Assembly (NCBI RefSeq): GCF_001730225.1
Contig: NZ_MIJE01000003.1
Span: forward strand, 1-64,000
Length of the DNA stretch: 64,000 nucleotides
Origin: Desulfuribacillus alkaliarsenatis
GTDB lineage: Bacteria; Bacillota; Bacilli; Desulfuribacillales; Desulfuribacillaceae
Direction of reading: 5' to 3'
The notes under the pieces were generated by a model. The model worked only from the letters and a program-made list of their open reading frames with translations. It had not been told where the DNA came from and ran no database searches. Position 1 is the first letter of the stretch, and every line of letters begins with the position of its first letter. Shown here piece by piece: positions 17,123 through 28,000 of this stretch. The position numbers and the translations under genes are program-made.

Positions 17123-18054
17123 TGACCAAAATAGCAACTAGAGATGCCTATGGTAAGGCGTTAGTAGAAGTAGGTAAGAAAAATCCAAATGTCGTAGTAT
17201 TAGATGCTGACTTATCGAAGTCAACTAAGACTGCAGATTTTGCGGCAGCATTTCCAGAGCGTTTCTTCGATATGGGAATCGCAGAGCAGGGCATGATGGG
17301 TACGGCTGCTGGTTTTGCAGCAGCAGGTAAGATTCCTTTTGCAAGTACATTTGCCGTGTTTGCAACTGCACGCGTGATGGATCAGGTACGTAACTCCATT
17401 GCTTATCCAAAGCTCAATGTAAAAATCGCGGCAACACATGCTGGTTTAACTGTAGGTGAAGATGGTGGATCCCACCAAGCAATTGAAGATGTAGCATTGA
17501 TGCGTGCTGTGCCTAATATGACCGTAGTCGTTCCTGCTGATGCAGAAGAGACAAGACAGGTTATAGAAAAGGCAGTTGAGTTTGACGGTCCAATGTACAT
17601 AAGACTGGGTCGCCCAGGAGTACCTGTAATCTTTGACGAGAATTATAAATTTGAAATTGGTAAGGGTCATATGCTACGCCCTGGTAAAGATGTAACAATC
17701 GTTGCTACTGGTCTAATGGTTAGTAAAGCGATTGAAGCGAGTGAAAAACTTCAAGAAGAAGGAATCTCTGCTCGCGTTATTAACATCTCTACAATTAAGC
17801 CAATTGACAAAGATATTATTATCCAAGCAGCTATGGAAACAAACGCTATAGTAACCGCAGAAGAGCATAATATAATTGGTGGACTAGGCAGTGCTGTTGC
17901 AGAAGTAGTAGCAGAAAATCATCCAGTGAAAATGAAACGCGTAGGCGTTGAAGACACATTCGGCGAGTCAGGGACACCTGACGCACTACTTGAGAAATAT
18001 GGTTTAACCGTAGATAAACTAGTAGAAGCAGTAAAGTCTTTACATAAAAAATAA
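17122..18054 (+). CDS. Transketolase, C-terminal subunit
   Basis: A 310-residue C-terminal half of transketolase containing the pyrimidine-binding domain (DMGIAEQGMMGTAAGFAAAG near residues 50-70) and the C-terminal domain (about 185-305). Together with the upstream subunit it makes the complete enzyme. The sequence lacks the extra N-terminal part of DXP synthase, so that alternative is unlikely. It is translationally coupled to the upstream gene and ends before a strong terminator. Confidence 0.93.
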   Translation: MTKIATRDAYGKALVEVGKKNPNVVVLDADLSKSTKTADFAAAFPERFFDMGIAEQGMMGTAAGFAAAGKIPFASTFAVFATARVMDQVRNSIAYPKLNVKIAATHAGLTVGEDGGSHQAIEDVALMRAVPNMTVVVPADAEETRQVIEKAVEFDGPMYIRLGRPGVPVIFDENYKFEIGKGHMLRPGKDVTIVATGLMVSKAIEASEKLQEEGISARVINISTIKPIDKDIIIQAAMETNAIVTAEEHNIIGGLGSAVAEVVAENHPVKMKRVGVEDTFGESGTPDALLEKYGLTVDKLVEAVKSLHKK

Positions 18055-18090
18055 GCAATAATACTTGTCCGATTAACATGAATACCTGTC

Positions 18091-18140
18091 CCACCCTTTG
18101 CATATATATGATTATATATTCGAAGGGTGGTTTTATTTTT
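18091..18140 (+). terminator. Terminator after the transketolase genes
   Basis: Stem CCACCCTTTG/CGAAGGGTGG (18091-18100, 18121-18130) with a 20-base AT-rich loop and a long T run. Confidence 0.85.
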
Positions 18141-18193
18141 ACTATACTAAATGTATATTCGTAAGCTTGCTATTAATATGGGGGTGGACAAGT

Positions 18194-18616
18194 TTGAAGC
18201 AGTTTAAAGTTGTTAAAATTGATAAGAAGCATTGGATGTGGTTAGGAATAAGTGTCACCATTGTATCCTTAGCCATAATTTTAAGCATGTGTACAGGCAG
18301 TCCTTTTATCGGGGATCGAACGAATACAGAGGCTAGCAGTGAAAATGTGGAGGAAAGTAAGGAACAATCTACTGCTGAGATAGAACAACAAAGGATGAAC
18401 GCTAAGCGTTGGTATAATCAATCCTGTGCCCTATGCCATGGCGAACAATTAGAAGGGCGTTTGCAAAACCCGCCATTACTAAACACAGCGAAAAAATATA
18501 CAGCAGATCAAGTGTATACAATAATCATTGACGGAAGGGGAGACATGACAGGTGGATTCCTCCAAGGTGACGAAGCTAGGGCAGTTGCAGAATGGCTAAT
18601 AGAAATAGATAAATAA
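18194..18616 (+). CDS. Membrane-anchored monohaem cytochrome c (CccB/c551-like)
   Basis: A 140-residue protein with one N-terminal hydrophobic anchor (about 14-33), whose end (ILSMC, Cys33) could also be a lipobox. A linker rich in Ser and Glu precedes a small class I cytochrome c domain. Haem attachment is CALCH (C78, C81, H82) and the likely axial Met is in GDMTGGFL (M118). It would carry electrons at the outer membrane face. The TTG at 18194 has GGGGGTGG 7 bases upstream; an upstream GTG frame extension lacks such a site. B. subtilis has cccB in the same place after prfB. Confidence 0.85.
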   Translation: MKQFKVVKIDKKHWMWLGISVTIVSLAIILSMCTGSPFIGDRTNTEASSENVEESKEQSTAEIEQQRMNAKRWYNQSCALCHGEQLEGRLQNPPLLNTAKKYTADQVYTIIIDGRGDMTGGFLQGDEARAVAEWLIEIDK

Positions 18617-18658
18617 AATAGATAACAGAATAGGTAACTAAATAGATGACAGAATTAT

Positions 18659-18686
18659 CTCCCGTTTAAATGGCGGGAGTTTTTTA
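18659..18686 (+). terminator. Terminator after the cytochrome c gene
   Basis: CTCCCG/CGGGAG stem (18659-18664, 18674-18679) followed by TTTTTT. Confidence 0.85.
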
Positions 18687-18705
18687 AATTAATTCATAAA
18701 AACCC

Positions 18706-18735
18706 ATTGAAAAAATATTCATTAATATGTATAAT
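18706..18735 (+). promoter_or_regulatory. Arginine operon promoter with overlapping ARG box
   Basis: TTGAAA (18707-18712), 17 bases, TATAAT (18730-18735) is a strong promoter. Positions 18706-18723 match the ArgR/AhrC operator half-palindrome wNTGAATwwwwATTCANw at all fixed positions but one, and overlap the -35 and spacer. Arginine-dependent repression of the downstream arg-car genes is the natural reading. The leader to argC is about 185 bases. Confidence 0.75.
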
Positions 18736-18920
18736 GTTGCAATAATTACTTTGCTTTTTAATAATTACGTCAAGAAATTTTAAAACGATAATAAGACGTG
18801 ATAGAGTAAAAGATAATGATAAGTATGTCTAGTGATAGTTTAAAAGTTAACGTAGGTTATATTGAATTATCTTATACATGTTATATAGTTTGCTTTAATA
18901 CAAGTTTAGGGGGAATTCAA

Positions 18921-19991
18921 ATGAAAATAAAGGTCGGAATTATTGGTGTTACAGGCTACGGAGGAATTGAACTACTGCGCTGGCTGAAAAATCACCCTTA
19001 TATAGAAGTTGCATATCTAGGCTCACACTCTCAGGCTGGCTTAGATATTGCAGATGTATATCCTCACTTACAAGGGCAGCTTGAATATGTCAGTGATACA
19101 CAGCTACAGGAGATAAATGCCGATGTGATTGCAGAAAAGGTAGAGCTGGTATTCCTTAGTCTGCCATCGGGAATCAGTAGTTCATTAGTGCCTAACCTGC
19201 TTGAAAAAGATTTAAAAGTTATAGATCTAGCTGGAGACTTCCGTATACGTGATGCATCGATTCACGAACAGTGGTATAAGAAGCAGGCGCCAGACCGACG
19301 AAGCCAAAGCCAAGGAGTATATGGTTTGACGGAGTTTAATCGCGCAGATGTGGCAAAGGCAAGCTTTGTATCCAATCCTGGCTGCTATCCAACGAGCGTA
19401 GCCCTAGGCTTAGCGCCGCTACTGTTACACGATTTAATAGAAGCAAAGGGCATTATTATAGATGCGAAGTCAGGAACATCAGGTGCAGGTAGGGGAGCGG
19501 CAGTGGGCACACTGTTTTCAGAAGTACAGGAGAGTATTCATGCATATAAAATCGGCGCCCATCAGCACACTCCAGAAATCGAACAGTTTCTAGCTGACGT
19601 AACAGGCAAAGATGTATTAACAACATTTACACCACACCTTGTGCCAATGACACGTGGAATCTTAAGCACAATGTATGGTCAGTTAACGGATAAAGCTAGA
19701 GAAATGAACTTAACAAGCGACTCACTACAGGAATTTTACCAAGGCTTTTATGAAAAAGAAAAATTCGTCCGTATTCATAAATCTGGCGATTTTCCAAAGA
19801 CTAAATTTGTATACGGTACTAACTTTTGTAATATCGGGGTATATGTTGAAGAGCGAACTGAGCGTGTAATAGTTGTATCTGCTATAGATAACATGGTCAA
19901 AGGCGCTGCTGGGCAGGCGATACAGAATATGAACGTAATGTACGGCTGGGATGAAGCAACTGGCATTGACAATATACCGCTTATCCCATAG
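18921..19991 (+). CDS. argC: N-acetyl-gamma-glutamyl-phosphate reductase
   Basis: A 356-residue ArgC that reduces N-acetylglutamyl phosphate to the semialdehyde with NADPH, the third step of arginine synthesis. The nucleotide-binding start GIIGVTGYGGIELLRWL and the catalytic Cys in SNPGCYPTSVALGL (about residue 155) are present. The ATG at 18921 has AGGGGGAA upstream; a longer frame extension from 18816 has no ribosome-binding site. First gene of the cluster argC-argJ-argB-argD-carA-carB-argF, the same order as in B. subtilis. Confidence 0.97.
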   Translation: MKIKVGIIGVTGYGGIELLRWLKNHPYIEVAYLGSHSQAGLDIADVYPHLQGQLEYVSDTQLQEINADVIAEKVELVFLSLPSGISSSLVPNLLEKDLKVIDLAGDFRIRDASIHEQWYKKQAPDRRSQSQGVYGLTEFNRADVAKASFVSNPGCYPTSVALGLAPLLLHDLIEAKGIIIDAKSGTSGAGRGAAVGTLFSEVQESIHAYKIGAHQHTPEIEQFLADVTGKDVLTTFTPHLVPMTRGILSTMYGQLTDKAREMNLTSDSLQEFYQGFYEKEKFVRIHKSGDFPKTKFVYGTNFCNIGVYVEERTERVIVVSAIDNMVKGAAGQAIQNMNVMYGWDEATGIDNIPLIP

Positions 19992-20086
19992 CAAATTAAT
20001 AAATAAATAAATGAATAATAATACTGTATAAAATGAATATTTATGCAATCATCGCTTAACATGATGCAAGATAGGAGTGTATAAAA

Positions 20087-21295
20087 ATGGATTTTAAAAT
20101 AGTAGATGGTGGCACAATAACAACACCAAAAGGATTTAAGGCACAGGGAGTTTACGCAGGAATTAAGCGTAAACGTAATGATTTAGGAATATTGTATTCA
20201 ACAAACCCTGCAAATGCAGCAGGAGTTTATACATTAAATGTTGTCCAGGCAGCACCATTAAAGCTGACAAAGGAGTCAATTTTAAAATCAAAGCAGCTGC
20301 AGGCCCTAGTAGTAAATAGCGGTAACGCCAATGCTTGTACAGGAGTCGAAGGAGACAAAAACGCCCGCAAAATGCAAGAGCTTGTGGCGACAGGTCTAGA
20401 TATCCCTAATGAACTAGTGGGTGTAGCATCTACAGGAGTTATTGGACAACAGCTACCGATGGATTGTGTGGAAAAGGGTATTGAAATGGCACTTGCCGAT
20501 TTATCAGAAAACGGAGGTCCAGCCTTTAGTGAGAGTATTTTAACGACTGACTTGATAGAGAAAAATATCGCAGTTCAAGTTGAAATTGCAGGTAATACAG
20601 TTTCAATTGCTGGATCGGCAAAAGGCTCAGGAATGATTCATCCGAATATGGCAACAATGCTTGGATTTATTACTACAGACGCTGGTATTGAGCATGAAGT
20701 GCTGCAGAAGCTACTTGCAACGGCAACTGACCAGACATTTAACATGATAACAGTTGATGGTGATACAAGTACAAATGATATGGTTGTAGTCATGGCGAAC
20801 GGTCAATCTGGGGTGAACATAGATGAGTCACATCCAGAGTGGAATAAATTTGTTAGTGCTTTTACCCATGTATCTGAATACTTGGCGAAGGCAATTGCCC
20901 GAGATGGCGAAGGAGCGACGAAGCTTATTGAAGTTACTGTTACCAATGGTGCTAGCTTTGAAGAAGCGGCGATGATTGCGAAATCGGTTATAGGAAGCTC
21001 TTTAGTGAAATCAGCAATTTTTGGAGCAGATGCGAACTGGGGTAGAATTGTAGCTGCGGCTGGCTATAGCGGCGCTCAATTTAACCCAGATAAAATAGAC
21101 GTGTACCTGATGGGGACACTTATTTTCCAAAATGGTATGGGCGTAGACTTTGATGAAGAAGCCGTACAGGCAAGAATGCAGGAGGAACTGATTCCGATAG
21201 AAATCAATCTGCACCAAGGAGAGGCACAGGCTCGCGCATGGGGCTGCGACTTAACCTATGACTATGTAAGAATTAATGCGAGCTATCGAACCTAG
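20087..21295 (+). CDS. argJ: Bifunctional ornithine acetyltransferase / N-acetylglutamate synthase
   Basis: A 402-residue ArgJ. It transfers acetyl from N-acetylornithine to glutamate, recycling the acetyl group, and may also acetylate glutamate from acetyl-CoA. It is made as a precursor that cleaves itself at the conserved KGSGMIHPNMATML motif (about residues 182-195; nucleophile Thr in MATML). GATAGGAG lies upstream of the ATG. The 522-base gap to argB downstream is unusual for this operon and is filled by two structured repeats. Confidence 0.96.
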   Translation: MDFKIVDGGTITTPKGFKAQGVYAGIKRKRNDLGILYSTNPANAAGVYTLNVVQAAPLKLTKESILKSKQLQALVVNSGNANACTGVEGDKNARKMQELVATGLDIPNELVGVASTGVIGQQLPMDCVEKGIEMALADLSENGGPAFSESILTTDLIEKNIAVQVEIAGNTVSIAGSAKGSGMIHPNMATMLGFITTDAGIEHEVLQKLLATATDQTFNMITVDGDTSTNDMVVVMANGQSGVNIDESHPEWNKFVSAFTHVSEYLAKAIARDGEGATKLIEVTVTNGASFEEAAMIAKSVIGSSLVKSAIFGADANWGRIVAAAGYSGAQFNPDKIDVYLMGTLIFQNGMGVDFDEEAVQARMQEELIPIEINLHQGEAQARAWGCDLTYDYVRINASYRT

Positions 21296-21310
21296 ATAAA
21301 AGTGTGAGTA

Positions 21311-21497
21311 GTAGTGCTCGAAACGGGTTTAGCTCACTCACTAGGTTTGCGACTTTGATCGTACTAAAGCTTGATTTCCTATCGCTTCAAACTCCCTTCG
21401 GTCAAACAGGTGAAGCGCGACATAGGAAATCTTCGCTAAGTACGATTAGCAAAGTCTCCAACAATGATCGTTCCGCCAAACCCATTCCAAGCACTAC
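21311..21497 (-). repeat. Structured intergenic repeat, copy 2A
   Basis: 187 bp. The outer arm 21311-21330 pairs with 21478-21497 (17 of 20 perfect; the other three would be G:U on the minus strand, which I take as the sense strand). The inner stem carries TCGTACT (21359-21365) with AGTACGA (21439-21445). The central stem ATTTCCTAT...GCTTCA/TGAAGCG...ATAGGAAAT encloses the conserved loop. With copy 2B it fills the argJ-argB gap; no gene is present. Confidence 0.88.
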
Positions 21498-21543
21498 AGC
21501 TAAGCTGCATCACTTTTGTTGTAGGTGACGTGGTGTATCTTCA

Positions 21544-21724
21544 GAATATGTGGCGTGGTGTCGATGAGCGAACTTTGGCGGAAGCTTCTAGTAGTGCTTA
21601 GCGAAGGATTGGCTAAAGGCTCCACGTGTCTGACCAGAGGGAGTTGTGGAGTCAGCCAATCCGAGCTTTAGCAATACAGAAGCTGGAGGCTATAGTGAGC
21701 GAATTGATACTACGTCACATATTC
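21544..21724 (+). repeat. Structured intergenic repeat, copy 2B
   Basis: 181 bp. The outer arm 21544-21565 pairs with 21703-21724 over 22 bp, 18 Watson-Crick and four G:U on this strand. The central stem GATTGGCT...GGCTCCA/TGGAGTCAGCCAATC encloses the loop. Sense strand +, divergent from copy 2A 46 bases away. The right flank GCTGATTTACTTACAA recurs after copy 3B. Confidence 0.88.
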
Positions 21725-21817
21725 GCTGATTTACTTACAAGTTCCGCTAATCTACTTACAAGATTTTCTGAACAACCACTAGAAAGGAAGCAATTTAGAA
21801 AAATGGAGGTCTACGGA

Positions 21818-22684
21818 ATGAATGCCGTTTTGCATAGAGCGCAAATATTGGTAGAAGCACTACCATATATACAGAAATTTTCAGGCAAGATCGTTGTCGT
21901 CAAATACGGCGGCAGCACAAGGAATGAGGACTCAACCTCGTTCTTTCAAGACTTAGTAATGATGAAGCAAGTTAACATCCACCCAGTGGTTGTCCATGGC
22001 GGTGGTCCAGAAATCACAGCACTTTTAGAATCTATGGGCTCCCAGGTACAGTTTGTGAACGGCCTACGGGTAACAGACCATACGGTTTTAGACGCTGCCA
22101 GTATGGTACTAGTAGGAAAAATAAATAAACAGATTGTCTCGCAAATCCAGTCCTATGGAGGAAACGCCATCGGCTTAAGTGGTATTGATGGCAAATTATT
22201 ACTAGCCGAGAAAAAGCAATCAAAGGATGTTGATTTAGGTTATGTTGGTGAAATTAAAGAAGTAAATTGTACGCTGTTACGCGGCTTAATCGAACAGGGG
22301 TATATACCAGTAATATCACCTCTAGGTGTAGACCATCAGGGTCAACGCTACAATATTAACGCAGACACCGTAGCTGCTGTTGTTGCGGGTGCTCTAAATG
22401 CTGAGAAGCTTGTGCTTTCAACAAATGTTGCAGGGCTTTATGTTGAAGAAAACGGTGAGAAGCAGACAATCTCCGCTATAGGCGCAAAAAAAATTGCAGA
22501 ATACATTGCCAGCGGGCAAATCCATGGCGGGATGGTACCTAAAGTCCAGGCATGCTTAGAGGCTTTAAGTAGGGGAGTACAACGAACACACATTGTCGAT
22601 GGTCGCCAGGAGCATGTATTACTACTAGAATTGTTAACAGATACAGGGGTTGGCACAATGGTTACAAAGGAGGACGATGTTTAA
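21818..22684 (+). CDS. argB: Acetylglutamate kinase
   Basis: A 288-residue ArgB that phosphorylates N-acetylglutamate, usually the arginine-controlled step. Amino-acid kinase motifs: VVKYGGSTRNE near residue 25, VVHGGGPEI near 60, and a C-terminal GGMVPKVQACLEAL. Note GGST where most ArgB have GGNA or GGAA. The ATG at 21818 has TGGAGGT 7 bases upstream; the open frame extends further back only through repeat 2B and is not coding there. It overlaps argD by one base. Confidence 0.95.
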   Translation: MNAVLHRAQILVEALPYIQKFSGKIVVVKYGGSTRNEDSTSFFQDLVMMKQVNIHPVVVHGGGPEITALLESMGSQVQFVNGLRVTDHTVLDAASMVLVGKINKQIVSQIQSYGGNAIGLSGIDGKLLLAEKKQSKDVDLGYVGEIKEVNCTLLRGLIEQGYIPVISPLGVDHQGQRYNINADTVAAVVAGALNAEKLVLSTNVAGLYVEENGEKQTISAIGAKKIAEYIASGQIHGGMVPKVQACLEALSRGVQRTHIVDGRQEHVLLLELLTDTGVGTMVTKEDDV

Positions 22685-23913
22685 TGAGTTCTACTGAAGT
22701 AAACGAACAGCAAGTTGAGAAACAGAGCAACCTAATGACCACATACAATCGTTGGCCGATTACGGTAGACCGTGGTGAAGGGAGCTACCTTTGGGATGTT
22801 GATGGAAAGGAATATCTTGATTTCACATCAGGAATTGCTGTTAATCAATTTGGACATAGCTATCCACCAATGGTAAAAGCGATTCAAGCACAGGCAGAAA
22901 AGCTAATTCATGTATCAAACTTGTTTGCAATCCCGAATCAGGAGCAACTAGCAGATGCTCTAGTTGAGGAAGCAGGCTATGGGAAGGTGTTTTTTGCAAA
23001 TAGTGGTGCTGAAGCGAATGAAGCGGCAATTAAATTAGCAAGACGCTATCATCAAAAAATACGACATGAAAACCGATACGAAATTATTACATTTCAGAAG
23101 TCCTTTCATGGACGGACATTAACGACGATAACAGCAACGGCTCAGCCGAAGTATCAGGAAGGATTTTTGCCGTTACCTGATGGGTTTAAATATTGTCCGT
23201 TAAATGACATCAACGCGGTAAAACAAGCAATTACCGATAACACTGCAGCAATAATGTTTGAACTAATTCAAGGCGAGGGTGGCGTTCACGTTATTGACCG
23301 CGACTTCTTACAAGAATTAAAGGAACTGGCAGAAAAGCATAACATTTTGTTAATCGTAGATGAAGTCCAGACGGGAATCGGCAGAACAGGCACTATGTTT
23401 GCGTGGCAGCAGTTTGATTTCCAACCAGACATCTATACCCTTGCTAAAGGATTAGGTGGTGGAGTACCTATAGGTGCTTGTGTGGCTAAGGATGAGGTTG
23501 CCAAAGCCTTTGTTCCAGGGACTCATGCTTCGACATTTGGCGGAAATCCACTAGTAACAGCAGCGGCAAACACGATAATTTCGGAATTACAAAGGCAAGA
23601 GGTGCAAGAGCAGTTTCAAGCTAATGTCATAGATGTAGAGCAACGACTTAAGTTATTGAAAAACCAATATCCAGACTTAATTATAGAATCCAGGGGACTG
23701 GGGTTGCTACGGGGCGTGCAATTAGACGAAGCAATTCCTGTAATGGACGTAATCGTGAAATGTAGAGTAAAGGGTCTTTTAATTACACCAGCTGGTGATA
23801 ATACCCTACGATTGTTACCGCCTTTTAATGTCAGTCCACAAGAAATTGAGAAGGCGTTTACTATCATTCGTGAAGTTTTAGGGGAATTTACGGACAAAAA
23901 CAGTGAGAGCTAG
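22684..23913 (+). CDS. argD: Acetylornithine aminotransferase
   Basis: A 409-residue class III PLP aminotransferase converting N-acetylglutamate semialdehyde to N-acetylornithine. Visible: FTSGIAVNQFGHSYP at the start, NSGAEANEAAIKLAR, IVDEVQTGIGRTG (PLP Asp) and the Schiff-base Lys in YTLAKGLGGGVPIGA. The N-terminus is extended by a polar stretch of about 17 residues before the family core. The start overlaps the argB stop and is served by the AGGAGG near the argB end. It could also act in lysine synthesis, as many ArgD do. Confidence 0.95.
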   Translation: MSSTEVNEQQVEKQSNLMTTYNRWPITVDRGEGSYLWDVDGKEYLDFTSGIAVNQFGHSYPPMVKAIQAQAEKLIHVSNLFAIPNQEQLADALVEEAGYGKVFFANSGAEANEAAIKLARRYHQKIRHENRYEIITFQKSFHGRTLTTITATAQPKYQEGFLPLPDGFKYCPLNDINAVKQAITDNTAAIMFELIQGEGGVHVIDRDFLQELKELAEKHNILLIVDEVQTGIGRTGTMFAWQQFDFQPDIYTLAKGLGGGVPIGACVAKDEVAKAFVPGTHASTFGGNPLVTAAANTIISELQRQEVQEQFQANVIDVEQRLKLLKNQYPDLIIESRGLGLLRGVQLDEAIPVMDVIVKCRVKGLLITPAGDNTLRLLPPFNVSPQEIEKAFTIIREVLGEFTDKNSES

Positions 23914-23927
23914 GATGGGGGTATATG

Positions 23928-25052
23928 ATGAAAGGACTACTTGTACTTGAAAACGGAGATGTTTTTGAAGGCAATCTAATTGGAAATCTTAGCAATACGT
24001 ACGGAGAGGTCGTCTTTAATACGGGTATGACTGGTTACCAGGAGGTACTTACTGACCCTTCGTATGCAGGTCAAATTGTAATTATGACCTACCCGCTAAT
24101 TGGGAATTATGGGATAAATGTTGATGATCATGAATCGTATCGTTCCCATGTTGCAGGCTTTATCATTGGGGAAATGTGTCCTACACCGAGTAATTTCCGC
24201 AGTTCATTTACAATTGATGAGTATTTGAAGTCCCAAGGTGTTGTTGGCCTGTCTGATATTGATACTCGACAGTTAGTACGGATAATCCGTGAAAATGGCA
24301 CTATGAAGGGTCATATTGTTCCAGAGGAGCAGGTGAAGAATCCTTATCAGGAGATAGTTGTTGATGACCTAGAGTTTCCAGATATATCGAAGGATTTAGT
24401 AGCCCGTGTATCGAGGAAAATACGCGCCACTTTTGATCCAGCTAATGTAAAGAAACCAACTCATCATATTGTAATTTATGACTTTGGATTCAAGCAAAAT
24501 ATGATTCGCTCCTTACATGTCATTGGCTGCAAAGTCACGATTGTTCCGTTCAACACCTCCCTTGACGAAGTAGCTAAATTAAATCCTGATGGTATTTTGT
24601 TCTCCAATGGACCAGGGGATCCAATGGATATTGTAGCAATAACGCCCGAGTTAAGGCGGGTGGCGGAAGCGTTCCCGACGATGGGAATCTGCTTTGGACA
24701 TCAGATGCTAGCGTTAGCCTTTGGAGCTAAAACGAAAAAGATGCGCTACGGACATCGTGGTAGCAATCATCCAGTGAAAGATTTAAGAAACGGAAAGGTG
24801 TATATCACCTCACAAAACCATGGCTATATTGTTGAACCAGAGTCACTTAAAGGAACAGATATGGAAGTCACCCACATCAACGTAAACGACGGGACCGTTG
24901 AAGGAATCGAGCACAATTCTTTGCCGATATTCAGTGTGCAATACCATCCGGAAGCGTGTCCAGGACCTAAGGACTCCCTGTATTTCTTCGGTGAATTTAT
25001 AAATATGATTAATACCCATAAAGAAAGGTGTGAAGCGGCTTGCCAAGAATAG
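23928..25052 (+). CDS. carA: Carbamoyl-phosphate synthase, small (glutaminase) subunit
   Basis: A 374-residue CarA that hydrolyses glutamine and passes ammonia to CarB. The class I glutamine amidotransferase nucleophile is in [14 protein letters not shown] (Cys about 247), with the His-Glu pair in [19 protein letters not shown] upstream fits the ATG at 23928 better than the ATG one codon earlier. Its place within the arginine operon marks this as the arginine-regulated enzyme. The end overlaps the carB start by 13 bases. Confidence 0.96.
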   Translation: MKGLLVLENGDVFEGNLIGNLSNTYGEVVFNTGMTGYQEVLTDPSYAGQIVIMTYPLIGNYGINVDDHESYRSHVAGFIIGEMCPTPSNFRSSFTIDEYLKSQGVVGLSDIDTRQLVRIIRENGTMKGHIVPEEQVKNPYQEIVVDDLEFPDISKDLVARVSRKIRATFDPANVKKPTHHIVIYDFGFKQNMIRSLHVIGCKVTIVPFNTSLDEVAKLNPDGILFSNGPGDPMDIVAITPELRRVAEAFPTMGICFGHQMLALAFGAKTKKMRYGHRGSNHPVKDLRNGKVYITSQNHGYIVEPESLKGTDMEVTHINVNDGTVEGIEHNSLPIFSVQYHPEACPGPKDSLYFFGEFINMINTHKERCEAACQE

Positions 25053-28000
25053 AATCGATTAGAAAGGTACTTGTAATTGGATCAGGTCCGATAATCATCG
25101 GGCAAGCTGCGGAGTTCGACTATGCAGGCACGCAGGCCTGTAACGCATTAAAAGAAGAGGGCATTGAGGTTGTGCTTGTAAATAGCAACCCTGCAACAAT
25201 TATGACGGATCAAGGAATTGCCGACAAGATTTATATCGAGCCTCTGACCGTTCGTTCGCTGAAACAAATTATTGCCCGTGAGCGTCCTGATGGTCTTTTA
25301 CCTACACTAGGTGGGCAGACGGGTCTCAACCTTGCAGTGAAGCTCTCGGAAGCAGGAATATTAGATGAATACAACGTAAAGCTTTTAGGAACTTCCTTGG
25401 AAGCAATTCAAAAGGCCGAGGATAGAGACTTATTCCGTACGTTGATGCTAGAAATTGGACAGCCGATACCAGAAAGTGAAATAATAGATAATTTAGTAGA
25501 GGCGGAGCAGTTTGCAGCCCGTGTTGGATTCCCATTAATTATTCGCCCAGCGTATACATTAGGAGGCTCTGGTGGTGGTATTGTCGATGACCATGAACAG
25601 CTACGGGAGGTTGTCAGCCGTGGCTTATCGCAGAGTCCTATCGGCCAAGTTTTAATAGAAAAGAGTATCAAGGGCTGGAAGGAAATCGAGTACGAGGTTA
25701 TGAGGGACTCGAACGACACCTGCATAACCATTTGTAATATGGAAAATCTTGATCCAGTTGGCGTGCATACAGGTGATAGTATCGTTATCGCACCTTCACA
25801 GACCCTAACAGACTGTGAATACCAGCTATTACGGACAGCTTCCTTAGACATTATTCGAGCCCTAAAAATTGAAGGTGGCTGTAATGTCCAGCTTGCCTTA
25901 AATCCTTTTAGCTTTGAATATTGTGTAATCGAAGTAAATCCTCGTGTAAGTCGCTCTAGTGCTCTAGCTTCTAAGGCGACAGGCTACCCAATAGCCAAAG
26001 TAGCTGCAAAAATTGCCATTGGCTTACACTTAGACGAAATTCTAAATCCTGTTACAGGATTAACATATGCTAGTTTTGAACCAGCATTAGATTATGTAGT
26101 AGTGAAAATACCGCGCTGGCCATTTGATAAATTTCCAGAGGCTAATCGTACGCTAGGTACACAGATGAAAGCAACAGGGGAAGTCATGTCGATTGCGCGC
26201 ACAATTGAAGGGGCACTTTTAAAGGCTGTTCGTTCATTAGAGTTAAAGGTGCAAACCCTACGTCATCCAAAGTTTGCTGATTGGACCCTGGAACAGCTAA
26301 CGGAAAAGCTCAGTCAAGAACCTGATGACCTACGCTTATTTGTACTAGCTGAAGCATTGCGAAAGGGAATGACTGTTAATAAGGTTCGCGCCCTGACAGA
26401 AATCGATCCATTTTTTACAGAGAAAATATTAAACATCGTACACTGGGAGGATGAGGTTAAAAAGTCGAAGCTAGATTTTGTCTCAGCTGAAAAAATGCGT
26501 ACATGGAAGAAGGTTGGATTTTCCGATGCCTATATTGCAGATTTATTAAATGAAGGTATAAAGGCAAGGACGAGTACAGATGAAAGCATAAGCTTTAGCA
26601 ACAAAAGCAAATACGAACAACGGTGGATTTCTGAACTTGATGTACGTCGTAAACGTAAACAACTTAAGGTTTTACCAGCTTATAAGTTAGTAGATACATG
26701 TGCTGCAGAATTTCCGGCGACAACACCGTACTACTACTCAACCTATACTGGAGAAGATGAAGTAGAGCAGACTGATAAGGAAAAAATCCTCGTCATCGGG
26801 TCAGGTCCAATTAGGATAGGTCAAGGGATTGAGTTCGACTACTGTTCGGTCCATGCAATTTGGGCTTTAAAAGAAGCAGGCTATGAAGCTGTTATCATCA
26901 ATAACAATCCTGAAACAGTGAGTACCGATTTCAATGTCGCCGATCGTCTGTATTTTGAACCATTAACTTTAGAAGATGTATTAAATATTGCAGAGAAAGA
27001 ACAAATTAAAGGCGCCTTCGTACAGTTTGGTGGTCAAACAGCGATTAATCTCGTCCATGGGCTTGTTGAGTATGGTATAGAAATTCTCGGAACTTCCGTA
27101 GAAGGTATTGACCTAGCTGAAGACCGTGATAAGTTCCGCAAGCTCCTAGACCGTCTTAATATACCGCAGACAATAGGTGCAATGGCAGAAAACGTGGAGG
27201 AAGCACTAAAGGTTGCTGCAGATATCGGCTACCCATTGATGGTGCGACCGTCATATGTTATCGGTGGGCGTGCAATGCAGGTGATTCATGAGCAATCAGA
27301 GCTAGAGCGCTACCTCGAAGAAGCAGTTGATGTTTCTCCAGGACGACCTGTACTGCTTGATCAATACTTACCAGGCAAGGAAGTGGAAGTTGATGCCGTA
27401 GCTGATGATGAAGTTGTACTAATTCCAGGAATTTTTGAACACATCGAGCGAGCAGGAGTACACTCAGGAGATAGTATGGCAGTCTATCCGCCGCAGAATG
27501 TAAGCCAGCAGGTACTAGACACATTAATACAGCATACGACAAATATTGCCCGGGAAATGAAAGTCCGTGGCCTAATTAATATCCAATACGTAGTCGTTGA
27601 TGAGGTTGTCTACGTGCTTGAGGTAAACCCAAGAGCATCACGAACAGTACCAATTATAAGTAAGATTACTGATACACCACTTGTGCAAATGGCAACTAGG
27701 GTAGGACTAGGAGAGTCACTAAAAGCTATGGGCTATGAAAGCGGCTTAATTCCAAACCGTGATTTTGTCGCCGTGAAAGCACCAATATTCTCCTTTGAAA
27801 AGATGAGTAACGTAGACATTTCCCTAGGGCCTGAGATGAAATCCACTGGTGAGGTTTTAGGTATAGCCCGAAACTTTGTCGGAGGTCTTGGAAAAGTATT
27901 TGCCACAGGACATATTCGTGAAGCTGCAGAATCTCAGCAGCCAGGGCTATTATGCTCTATTACAAATCGTGAAAAAGAGGCTGGAATCGAGCTGATTAAG

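Noticed and set aside
17225-17439. Reverse-strand ORFs inside the transketolase C subunit gene
   Set aside because: Shadows of a well-supported gene; no ribosome-binding sites or recognisable protein features.
21304-21528. 74-residue ORF on the + strand between argJ and argB
   Set aside because: It lies wholly across structured repeat 2A, has no ribosome-binding site, and its composition follows the repeat.
21626-21817. N-terminal extension of argB
   Set aside because: The open frame runs back through structured repeat 2B, while a good ribosome-binding site precedes the ATG at 21818.
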